Assembly: GCA_004431415.1 (NCBI GenBank)
Contig: QPMI01000254.1
Coordinates: 33,540 to 97,539, forward strand
Direction: 5' to 3'
DNA length: 64,000 nucleotides
From: Cyanophora paradoxa
Lineage: Eukaryota; Glaucocystophyceae; Cyanophorales; Cyanophoraceae
The notes under the pieces: model-generated
What the model saw: only the letters and a program-made list of their open reading frames with translations
What the model was told of the DNA's origin: nothing
Databases searched by the model: none
Translations under genes and position numbers: made by a program
In this document: in pieces, positions 1-9,915 of the stretch
How positions within the stretch are numbered: the stretch's first letter is position 1
How the letters are laid out: each line of letters begins with the position of its first letter

Positions 1-3000
1 AGGGGGCGGACGGTGGAGACGTCGGGGTCGCCGGCGCGGCGGCCGGCGACCCAGCGGCGCGGGGCGGCGCGCTGGAGGGCCTGGACGGCGACCTGGCGGG
101 CGACGCCGAGGCCCATGCCGCCCCGCGTGCGCGGGAAGGGCCGCCCCAGCAGCGCCAGCGCCGCCTCCAGGTGCTCCCGGCACGCCGCCATCGAGCCCGT
201 CGCGAAGTGCGCCTCGCCGAGCCGCAGCGCCAGCCGCGCCTTCGAGGCCGCCGGGTGCGCCCCCGGGGCGATCGCGAGCGCCCGCGCCGCCAGGGCGATC
301 ACCTCGCGCCCCGCGTGCGCCCGCGCCGCCTCCTCCGCCCCCTTGGAGAGGTACTCGACGGCCTTGGGCGCCACGTCGGCCGCCTCGAAGTGGTGCGCGA
401 GCAGGGCGTAGTAGTCGGGGTCCTCGGTGCCGTACTGCTCCTCGATGAACTCGCCGACGCGGGCGTGGACGGCCTGCGCCTGGCTCTTGAGGAGGAGGTG
501 GTAGGCGACGTCGACGACGAGCTGGTGCTTGAAGACGAAGGCCTGGCCGGCCCCCGCGCCCAGCACCCCGCCCTCGCCGCCGCCGCCCTCGCCCTCGTCC
601 TCGTCGGGGTGGATGAAGTCGGCCTCGGCGAGGCTGTCGAGGTCGTCCAGGAGCGCCTCCCGGGGCACGGGCATCGGGTAGACGCGCCACAGCACCTCCG
701 AGTCGAAGCAGCGGCCCAGCACGGCCGCCACCTTGAGCGCGAGCTGCTGCGAGGCGTCCAGGCGGTCGATGCGCGCCACGATGACCCCCTGCAGCGAGTC
801 CGGCAGCGAGGCGAGCACGCCCCCGCTCTGCGCCGTCTCCAGCTCGAACGTCACCGAGCCCCGCCGCCCCTCCGCCCCGGGGCTCAGCGCCCCGGCGCCG
901 GCCCCGGCCCCGGCCTCCCCGCCCAGCGGGGAGAGCTCGGGGATGCCGCCGGCCCCCGGGGCCCCGGCGGCCCCGGCTCCAGCAGCGGGCTCGGCGGGGG
1001 CGAGGCGGACGGCGCCCTTCTCGAGGAGCATGGAGAGGAGCTCCTCGGTGAAGAGCGGCCGCCCCTGCGCCTTGGCGTACAGGAACTCCACGAGGGCGTC
1101 GGGCGGCTCCGAGCCCAGCAGCCGGTCCGCCACCTGCGCCCGCGTCTCCTCCCGCGAGAGCGGGCCCAGCGCCACCCGCACGCGCGGCGCCCCCTCCCCG
1201 CCCTGCCGCCAGTCAGCTGGCTCGCCGCTCTGCAGAAAGGAAGGTGGGGGCGGCGCACGGCGAGGCGGGCGGCGGCCTCGCGGGCGGGGGCCTCGTCGGT
1301 GCGGAAGGTGGCGAGGATGCAGAGCTGGGGGACGGCCTCCGCCGCGAGGGCCGCCGTGAGCGCCAGCGACGCCGAGTCGGCCCAGTGCGAGTCCTCCAGC
1401 ACCAGCAGCGTCGGCCCCGCGCAGGCGGCGCGCAGGAGGGCGAGGAGCATGGCGGTGAGGTTCTGGGCGCGCAGCTCGGCCCCCATCTCGTGGACGAGCG
1501 GGCCCGCCTCGAAGCGCAGGTCGAGGAGGTCGTTGAGGAGGGCCGCCTTGGGGGCCATCGCCGCCGGCAGCAGCTCGAGCAGCCGCGCCTCCGCCACCCG
1601 CCGCGCGCGCCGCGGCAGCGACGTGTGCGGCGAGGCCTCCGCCGCGGCGGGGGCGTCGGAGAGGCGGGAGGCGGAGCGGGAGAGGAGGCGGGGGGAGGCC
1701 GGGGCGGAGCCGCGCGCGTTGGCGGGCCCCTCGCGGGGCCCCGCGTGGAAGGCGAGGACGTGGCCCCCACGAGCCCCTTGGAGACCGACTTGGAGCTCCC
1801 CGCCGGCCGCAGCGAGCCCGCCGGTGGGAGCGCAGCCGCCGCCGGCGAGAGGGGCGCCGGGGCCGGCGGCAGCGCGGGGGAGCCGTCGGGGAGGGCGAGG
1901 GGCGAGACGGGGTTGGAGACGGCCCCCGGGAGGGTCGGCGGGGGCGTGCGCCCCGCGCGGCGGGGCGGAGGAGGGGCCGGCGGGGCTCGCCAGGAGGGTG
2001 GAGGCGAGGCCGGCGGCGCCGCCGGGGCTGGCGCGGGGGTCGGGGGAGTGCGGGCTGGCCCCGTCGTGGTGGTCCCCGTGCTCGTCGATGCCGGCGAGGC
2101 GCCCCAGGGCGTCGGCGGCGGAGGCGAGCACGGGGCCCACCGAGCCACTCGACGTCGTCCGCGCAAACCGCAGCGAGCGCACGCGCGCGCCCCGCACGCC
2201 GGCCGCCTTCTCCCGCTCCCGCTCGGCGGCCGCGTCGGTCCACGAGTGGACGCTGGTGAAGCTGGCGTTGCGGGGCAGCTCGGCGCCGGGGCGGGGGCGG
2301 GCGGGGCCGGGGGAGGCGAGGGCGTCGAGGGCGGGGAGGGTGTCGCCCTCGGAGCGGAAGAGGGCGAGGAGGAGGGGCCGCCACTGGAGGTAGGGCGCCC
2401 CCCGCTCCATCTCGCTCGCCGCCCCGCACACCACCCGGAAGCCGAGCTCCTCCCCCCGCCGGCACGCCTCCCGCACCACACGCGACTTCCCTGCGCCGCC
2501 TCAGCCGCTGGATCCGGGGCGGGCGGCGGGCGGCGGGGCGGCGGGGCGCGGCGCACCCATGCCGGCCTCCGCCTCGACGAGGATGAGGCGGCTGGCGGGG
2601 GCGGCGCCGGGGGCGGCGCCGGCGCCACCGCCGGCGACGGCGGCGAGGGCGGCGTGGATGGCCTCGGTCTCCTGGGCGCGCCCGCGCATCACCGCCGCCA
2701 CCGACTCGAGGCCCCACGCCGCCGTCGACGCCGCCCGCGTCACGTGCCGCGCGCTCGACGCCACCCGCCGGCCCCGCCGCCGCCGGTTCGCCCGCCCACG
2801 GGCGTGAAGAGCCCGCCGTCCGAGCCGCCCGGCGAGCGCAGGCCGTCCGGCATCGGCTCGACCGACTCGGCCCGGAGCGCCCCGCGGGGCTCGTCAGCGG
2901 GGACCCCCGGGGCCGGCCCCGCCGCCTCCGCCTCGTCGGGGGCGGCGGGCTCCGGGACTTGGTCTGGGAGCCGCGGCGCTGGCTGTGAGTCCGGGAGGGG

Positions 3001-5756
3001 CCCCCGGCGCCCTCCGAGGCCGAGGGCCCCGACGCGGTGGAGGCGGGGCGCCCCGGGGCGACGTCGGCGCTGGGCCGCCGCCCCGCCCCCAGGCCCTCCA
3101 GGCCCATGCTCGAGGGGCCGCCCATCGCCACGCTCATCCGCCGGTCCCGGGGCCGCGTCGGCATGAAGACCTGGCCCCGCGCGGCGGCGCCCGGTGAGGG
3201 GGCGCCGGGGCAAGGGCGGCGGGGCGGGGCGGACCTTGACGGGCTCGGCGATGCCCTTGAGGGAGAGGGGCGGCAGCTCCTTGTACTTGAAGAGCCTGCG
3301 CCCGCGCAAGTCAGCCGAGAGGGAGGCGGATTGGGAAGGGAAGCGGCCGTGGGGCTCGGGCGCACTTGGCGGTGGCGGCGTGCGTCGTCTCGTCGACGAG
3401 GATCTCCTTGCCGGCGCGGCCCATCAGCCGCGCCGCCTTGTTCACCACGGAGCCCACCTGCCGGGGCCTCAGCGCGGGAGGGAGAGGGGCCGGGCGGGCG
3501 GGCGGGCGGGGCGGGCGGGCCATGGCGTATTCGGCGCGGTGGACGGAGGAGGTGTCCCCCACGAGGCCGCAGAAGACGCGCCTGCGGGCCAGCGAGCGAG
3601 CGCGGGGGTCAGGGGCGGGGGCAGGGGCGGGAGGGGCCGGGCGCAGGGGAGGGCGGGCCCCGTGCAGATGCCGATGCTGCACTCGAGGTCCATGTCCTCG
3701 AGGCGCCGCTTGGCCTCGAGGGCCGTCCCGACGGCCCGCCCCGCGTCGTCCGCGAAGCCGTGCGCCGTCCCCGGCAGCCCGAAGGCCGCCAGCAGCACGC
3801 TCCCCTTGTCGTCCGAGACCACCTGCCCCCGAGGCGAGATCACAGGGCCGCCCTTCTTAGCCTTCTCCCCCGACCACTTCTTCTTCTTCAGCGCACCTGG
3901 CGGAGGCTCCCCTCGTGCTCGGCGAGGGCCCCCTGCACGGCCCGCACCGCCCCGTGCAGCGCCCCCAGCGCCGGGCGGGGCGCGGGCGCCCCGGGCCCCC
4001 CCGCCTCGGCCTCCTGCGCGTCCTCCGCCGCCTCCAGCCCGAAGAGCGCTGCGCCGCCGGCCGGGGCGCCGCCGTGGGCGCAGGAAGCAGGCACAGATGC
4101 AGGGCCCCGCGGGGCGGCGCGGGGGCCGGGCGCACCGATGAAGAGGACGGAGGCGGTGCGGTTCTCGGCGAGGAGGAGCTCCGGCTGGCCCCGTACAGCC
4201 TCTTCAGCGCCTGCGCGCGCGCGGCCCCGGCGTCAGCGGCGAGGCGGCGGGCGGGCGCGGCGGGCGGGCGGGCGCGGCGGGGGGCGGCTGCTCGGGGGCG
4301 CACGCTGGCGTTGGTGACGTAGCCCTCGAGGGCGGCGCGCACGCGCTCGCGGCGGGCGGCCTCCATGCCGGCGAGGGCGGCCCCGCGGCGCCAGTCGCGG
4401 GGCCGGAGGGCGAGGGCGGGGGCCGGGGGCGGGAGGAACTCCAGCACGCGGTAGAGGGCGTCGCCGGCCTCCGGGAAGGGCAGCGGCACCGTGTTCTCCC
4501 CGTCCTCCGAGAGCAGCACCGCGCGGCAGGCCCCCTCGGGCAGCCGCCCGTACGCCTCCCGCGTCAGGATCGTCTGCGAGGGCGCCGCCGCCCCCTCCGC
4601 CAGCAGGCACGCGCTCAGCGCGGGGCCCGTCACCAGGAACTCCCACCGCCCGCCCTCGCCCCCCACGTGCGTGCTGCCCGCCTCGTCAGGCGGGGCGCGG
4701 CGGGGGCGGGGGCGGGTGCGGGGGCGGGGCGGGGCGGGCGGGCCAGTAGAAGGTGCCGGTGCCGATGCCGATCTTGACGCGGAGGCCGGGCCCGGCCTCG
4801 TCCTGGGGCATCTCGAGGCCGAGGCCGCGGCGCGTCGTGGCCCCCCCGCGCGCCTCGGAGAGCAAGTCCCCGCGAGAGGCCCGCCGCGCCCCGTAGAGGG
4901 TCCCCGCCGCCCCCGAGGCCCCGCCCCGCCCTCCTCCCTCGGCTGCTGCGGCGCGAAGAGCGCGAGCAGCGGCGCCGGGAGGGCCGCCCAGTCCCGCCCG
5001 AGCTCGGCGGGCCGAGGCGGGCGGCGCCGTGCGGCACGTGCAGGCTCGCCGGCGGGCTCAGCAGCGCCCCGAGTGCGGCGCCGCCAGCGTCTCCGCCGCC
5101 GCCCGCCCAGCGACGCCACCGCCTCCTGCGCGGCGCGAGGCTCGAGCGCCGGCGGGCGCGCGGCGCGGCGGGGGCCGGACCTGGATGGCGGTGGCGGCGG
5201 CAAGCGCGCGCAGGACGGCGGTCTCGGGCTCCTCGGTGAAGGAGCAGAGGAGGGCGTCGCCGAGGAACTTGAGAACGTCGCCCCGGTGCTCGTGCACACA
5301 CATGATCATCCGTCCAAACAGCCTGCGGAGTGTCACGTGCACCGCAGGCGCAGCGGCGCGCGGCGGCGGCGACGCCGCAGCCGGCGGGGGCGAGCGGCGT
5401 GCGCACTTGTTCATGATGACCGCCACGTCCTCGGGGGAGAGCTTCTCGCTCATCTTCGTGAAGCCCGAGGTGTCGATGAACACGCTCGCCGCCTCGATGG
5501 CCCTCTCCTCCCCGCTCTCCCGAGAAGGCCAGCGGTCCTCCGGAGAGGACATGTAGCGCTCCAGCACCACGTCCGGCACGAAGCTAACCGCTACAGTGTC
5601 TCTGTCTACTGTGTCTCTGTCCACTGTGCTCTGCCGTCGTGCTGACGGGAAGCCGCCGGCGCCGGGGTTCTCGGACGCCCGGGGGTCGAAGCTAAGCCGC
5701 CGTGCCGACAACCCGCCGGGGTCCGGTGCGCGCCTTAAATCTGCTAAAGACGCCAT
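1..5756 (-). CDS. ADCY10-type soluble adenylyl cyclase, multi-exon, 3' end outside window
   Basis: Converts ATP to cAMP; the family is bicarbonate- and Ca-responsive and not membrane-anchored. The start is the ATG at 5756 (MASLADLRR). The first cyclase domain shows FIDTSGFT and GDVLKFLGDALL, which hold the two metal-binding Asp residues. The second, degenerate domain shows DDKGSVLLAAFGLPG, GLVGDTSS, VGSVVNKAARLM and LSLKGIAEPVKV. An AAA-type NTPase follows: a Walker A (EAEAGMGKSRVV) is created by splicing across about 2497-2560, and the Walker B region reads LLVLEDSHWADSASL. The last 1.2 kb is one open exon of helical TPR-like sequence (ALKVAAVLGRCF, YHLLLKSQAQAVHARVGEF) running off the window edge. 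The order C1-C2-NTPase-TPR is that of ADCY10. Introns are short and C-rich on the sense strand. Exon borders are approximate; the family call is firm. Confidence 0.88.
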
Positions 5757-5820
5757 CCTACCTACAGAGAGTGACCGCTGGCTAACTCACCCTAGCACAT
5801 GCTATTTCTCACGCAATCGG

Positions 5821-5995
5821 TGAGGTTTGACGGACGAAAGTTTGGACGAAAGTTGAGGTTTGACGGACGAAAGTTTGGACGAAAGTTGAGGTTTGACGGA
5901 CGAAAGTTTGGACGAAAGTTGAGGTTTGGACGAAAGTTGGACGAAAGTTGGACGAAAGTTGGACGAAAGTACTAGTTGGACGAAAGTTGGACGAT
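5821..5995. repeat. 11/33-bp minisatellite, copy 1
   Basis: The 11-bp monomer TGGACGAAAGT and its variants are arranged as 33-bp higher-order units (about three), followed by simple 11-bp repeats. It lies about 65 bp upstream of the cyclase ATG. The same repeat occurs at 62631-62757. Because 33 is a multiple of 3, spurious open frames cross it. The flanking 5996-6165 holds no gene I can support. Confidence 0.9.
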
Positions 5996-6165
5996 TCACG
6001 ATTGCAGTACCCCTTCACGCCCGCAGAACGGACAGCTGCAGGGCCCTGCGCGAGCCGGCTACGCCGACCACGCCGGAAAACAGCGCTACAGTGAGCATCC
6101 CCGCGCACTGCGCCTTTCAACCCCGCTCACGCCCCGCACGGCCAGCCTCCCGCGAACGACCAGGA

Positions 6166-6756
6166 ATGAACACGGTGCGATACAAACGAGCACGACCCCC
6201 GCTAGCGCACGTATGCTAGCGCTCGCCCCGCCCCGCTCTCGCGCGATCTGGCCCGACGCCATCCCGGCTGCTTTCGCATCTGCCCGCTCGATCGACCGCG
6301 GTCGCCTCTTGCTTTCGCCTTTGCCCGACTGACGTGCGCCCCTCCCGCCCCCGGCGCCAGATCGGCCCCGCCGTCTGGGGTGCCGCCGTCCTGGGGCCCC
6401 GCCTCGGGTTCATGAACGAGGGCAACGCGTGCTACGCCATCGCCGTGGTTCACTGCATCGCCGCCATCCAGACCATCGTCGCCGCCCTCGGCGCCGAGAA
6501 CTGGCAAGGCGGCGTCGCGGGACAGCTGCGGGAGCTCGTCTTGCAGGCGCGCGGGGCCGGGGGCGCGGCGCCCCTGGGGAGCTCGAACGCTCGCTAACGA
6601 GGCGCAGGTGTGCGAGGGGCGTCCCAACAGGAAGGACGGGTGCCCCCCCAGCGCGCAGGGTCCTGCGCGCCCCTTCGCCGGGGTTTCGCATGGATCTACA
6701 CGCGCCCCGCTCTGGCAGGCCACCCAATCCCTCTGTGCGCTCTTCGGCGAGCAGCA
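6166..6756 (+). pseudogene. Ubiquitin-specific protease (C19)-like fragment
   Basis: A short exon from the ATG at 6166 (MNTVRYKRARPPLAH) splices at GTATGC near 6211 to an exon at about 6361. That exon reads GFMNEGNACYAIAVVHCI, which matches the USP catalytic Cys box (G-[LF]-x-N-x-G-N-x-C-[YF]). A further in-frame segment after a probable GC-AG intron contains LWQATQSLCALFGEQ, which resembles the region before the USP QQD motif. No His box or remaining catalytic domain can be found downstream, where the frame decays near 6830. It may be a truncated pseudogene, or a gene whose later exons I cannot see. Confidence 0.4.
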
Positions 6757-7600
6757 CTCACATTGGGCACCAGTGCGCCCCCTTCGTCTTCGATTTCGCG
6801 TGTTTTATATAATGAATTTAATTTCGCGCGCGCGGCGTCGCGCAGGCGATCCGCACGGATTGCGATGGCCCCAGTACCCCAGCTTCGATCCGACGCGGCG
6901 CGATGCGGCTCCACCTTACGCACCTTCGGGAGCGGGGGAGGCCCGGTACCGGTCTCCCGGTCCGGGGCTCGTTGGGGTTTCGGCCCCCTCGGGCAGCATT
7001 CCTCTCCCTTAGGGCCAGTCCGTGGCGGGAACGGGCGAGCCTCCGGGCACGGCCCGCACCTCTGATCTTCCGATCTTAAGCACGTAGGGTAAGTAGACCT
7101 AGGTTTCGATCTCGAGCTTCGGCATTCGATTTCGATTTTCGACGTCGCTTGCCCATCTGACTGAGCCCATGGATTCGACCGGCGGCCCACTGCTAGCCAA
7201 ACAGCTACTAGGGCTAGTCCAGATGTCGTTGGTCGTCTCTGAAATGCATCGGTGTCACGCTACCGGTATTCGCGTGCGAAGTTGGTGGCCCTCAGCGAAC
7301 TAGCTCAGCTAAGCTATCCGGATAAGATTACAAGCTGCTCGCCCGCCCCGTCAACCCACGCTGCTGACTGCTCCCGGTGCTCCGTCTCCGAGCTTGAAGT
7401 CAGAAGAGCAAGCATACCCCTCAGCGAAATGCAGCCACGGGCGCCAGCTTTCTCCCTCGGCGTCGTTGCAGCGCCACGGCGCGCAATCGAGACATTGCCC
7501 TCAAGTGCACTTGGCAGGCTGACCGCCGAGCGGCCGCGACGGCCGCGCCCGCGCCAGCTGCAGCCGGAGAAGGGCGGCTTTGCGCAGAGGAGCTTCTTCT
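6757..7600. other. No gene recognised
   Basis: Mixed-composition sequence between the protease-like fragment and the next gene. Several open frames exist (for example 7252-7704) but none shows a recognisable domain or convincing splice structure. Confidence 0.4.
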
Positions 7601-8646
7601 ATGTTGAAGGAAACGCCTACCGGAGTGACGCCAGCCACGGCGAGCGCCCCGAGGCTATGCGGGTCAGAAAGGGTTTTTTCTGCGACGCACTGCGAGGCGT
7701 CTGATTCGGATTGGGCCGGGCAGATCGGAGATGTAGATGAGCGCCGCATTTCCTATCCCTGGCCGGCCGACACTCTGCTCTCCCACCTGCAGAACGGGTG
7801 CGCGGCGCGGCCCCTCGTTTTGTACGCGCGTCCTTTCTGCTGACGCCCTGCAGGATCGTCGCTTACGAGGAGAGAACGGCATCGACGTCGTCCGCAGATC
7901 TCGTCGGGACGCAGCTCTCGAAGGCAGCAGCGAAGGCGGCCGCAGAGGCGCAAGCATCGGACGCGCCACCCGCCGGGCCCTCCGCCCCGGCGCAGACGCT
8001 TGAGGCGGTGGTCATCAACGCGGCGTTCGCCGTCAAAAGCGCGGACGAGGTAAGCGTGGAGCTGGCGGCGGAGGAGGCGGCGGACGGGGACGTGGCGAGG
8101 GCCCTGGAGCGGTACCTGAGGACGCTGGAGCTGCACCGGGGCGCCGTGGCGCGCTCGTGCATCTCGGCGTTCACGACGGGCCTGGACGAGGCCGGCGACA
8201 TCGGCCTCGACGCCGTCCGCTTCGGCGTCTCCCTCTCCCTCGAGGACGCCGGCGGCCGCGGCGGCTTCGGCACGGTGCGCGCCGGCTCCCCCGCGCCGCG
8301 CCCCTCCTCCTCCGCCGGCGCCGCCTCGGCTGAGCTTTGGGGCTGCGTGCGGGGCAGGTGGCGCGGCACCTGCGGGGCGTGGCGGTGGACGAGCGCGAGG
8401 CCTTCCTCGAGTTCGTCCTCTGCGCGGGGGACGCCCGCCCCACCCTCACCGTCCGCCCCCCGCCCCCCGCCCCGCTCGCCCCGCCCCGCTGCGCGGCTCA
8501 CGCGGTGGCGGCAGGTGCTGACGGTGCTCGTGGCGTGCCCGAAGCTCGAGCTGCCGGACCCGCGCCGCCCGGGCCCCGACTACGAGGCCGAGGTGCTGGC
8601 GGCGCTGCGGCGGGCGGCGGCCGGGGCGGCCCCGGGGCGGCGCTAG
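7601..8646 (+). CDS. Protein of unknown function, 4 exons
   Basis: ATG at 7601 (MLKETPTGVTPATASAP). Exon 1 joins exon 2 (from about 7855, IVAYEERTASTSS) across a GTGCGC...TGCAG intron that contains CTGAC. Exon 2 ends GGRGGFGT at about 8274. Exon 3 (VARHLRGVAVDEREAFLEF) begins at about 8360, and exon 4 (VLTVLVACPKLELPDP) ends at the TAG at 8644-8646. The central part is Ala/Glu-rich and probably helical (VARALERYLRTLELHRGAV). The frame holds through all three splices, which is good evidence of a real gene, but I recognise no family. An open frame continues past 8646 in another phase, so a different last splice is possible. Confidence 0.55.
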
Positions 8647-9915
8647 GGCTCGTGGCGCTGCGGAACGACGTGGAGTACGGCGGGGGCCGCGCCACCTCCA
8701 CGCCCACGTCCTCTGGCGGCCCCGCGGCGGGCCCACCCGCGCCTCCTCCCAGTGGCTCGCCCCCTAGCCCGCCCCCGCCCCCGCCCCGGGCCGCCCGCCC
8801 CGCTCCACGCCCCGCCGCCCGCCCCCGCCGCCCCTTGTACAGCCCTCCATTCCTTCTCTTCTTTTTCCTTGCGTTGTTTTCCCTGATCAGTCAGATTGTG
8901 TTCAGGCTCGAGCTCCCTGTATAGTGCCCTCTTGTGCCGTCCTCCCGTTTGCCCTTCTACAGTTGACACCATGGCATGTACAGTCGTTGTAAAATACAGT
9001 GAAGTGCAATACTACTAGTAGGCTACGGTAGGCTCAAGCCGCTGACTCAGTGATCATGAGCGTCGAACTTGGAAGAGAAGGCCGGGCTTCAAGGCTTGAT
9101 CATGATCGTGCTCAGAAGCCTCAGGGCCTCAAAGCCTCAATTGCAAGTTCCAAGTTCGCGATCGTGACTCAGTGAGCCCGAAGCCTTGAATCGAAGCCTT
9201 GAAGGCCCCCAGCCTCAGCTGCCGCAGTGCCGCCAGTGCAGAGGGTGGCAGTGGCAGCCCGGCCAAGCCTTGAACGCTTCCGAAGTTCTCACTGAGTCAG
9301 ATCGCGAGTAACCGAACTCAAGTCGTTGGCAGCGCGCGGCGGCGGCCTCAGCCTGGCAGGGCCGTGCCTGGCAGCTCGCGATGATGATGAACCCGCTGGC
9401 AGCTCGCCAACTCGGCGATCGCGAGTCGTGATGCCATGGCAGATAAATTCGGCAAATTTAAACGATCTCGATCAATTGGGGCATGCTATGCCCCACGGGC
9501 ATAACAGAAAAAACAATGCTGAGAACGATCGCGATCATCCGATACAACGGCCGGGATGCATATGCTGATATACTTAGCCTAGTAGAGCCTACTGCCTGCT
9601 ATCTGGCTCCGAGCCTCCTAGGTTGCGAAGTCGATGAAGCTGAGAATAAGCGACTGTGTAATATAATTACCGAGCTCTGTGAGGCTGTAGATAACGACGC
9701 TGTCCTACCCTAAGCTCAACCCTTCCTAGGCCTAGCGAGCGCGCGCCTAGACGGAAAACCTTTGCAATCATCACATAATACAAAAAAAAATCCAGATCGC
9801 CAGATAGAAACCAGAAAAAGATCAAGGACTAAAGTTACACGATCGGGGCAAACAGCAAGTACATTCTGGCGAGAAAGAGAAATGGGGCGAAAGTAGAACG
9901 GGCTAGGCGGCTAGG
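8647..9915. other. AT-richer intergenic island
   Basis: Composition drops sharply from the GC-rich genes on either side. It contains repeated AAGCCTTGAA and GCCTCAA words and ATCATGATC-type palindromes (around 9049-9120), like those in the island at 43.8-45.0 kb. Apart from the small frame listed separately I see no gene. Confidence 0.6.
9483..9713 (+). CDS. Small open frame, possible orphan
   Basis: 76 codons from an ATG, with balanced amino-acid composition (LLGCEVDEAENKRLCNII) inside an AT-rich island. No family, splice or promoter evidence. It could be chance. Confidence 0.15.
   Translation: MLCPTGITEKTMLRTIAIIRYNGRDAYADILSLVEPTACYLAPSLLGCEVDEAENKRLCNIITELCEAVDNDAVLP

Noticed and set aside
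1-2628. Several overlapping long Ala/Pro/Arg-rich frames on both strands
   Set aside because: Their composition is that of GC-rich out-of-phase sequence; only the minus-strand frame shows cyclase/NTPase motifs.
5821-5995. CRISPR array
   Set aside because: The repeats are contiguous 11/33-mers without unique spacers and the genome is eukaryotic.
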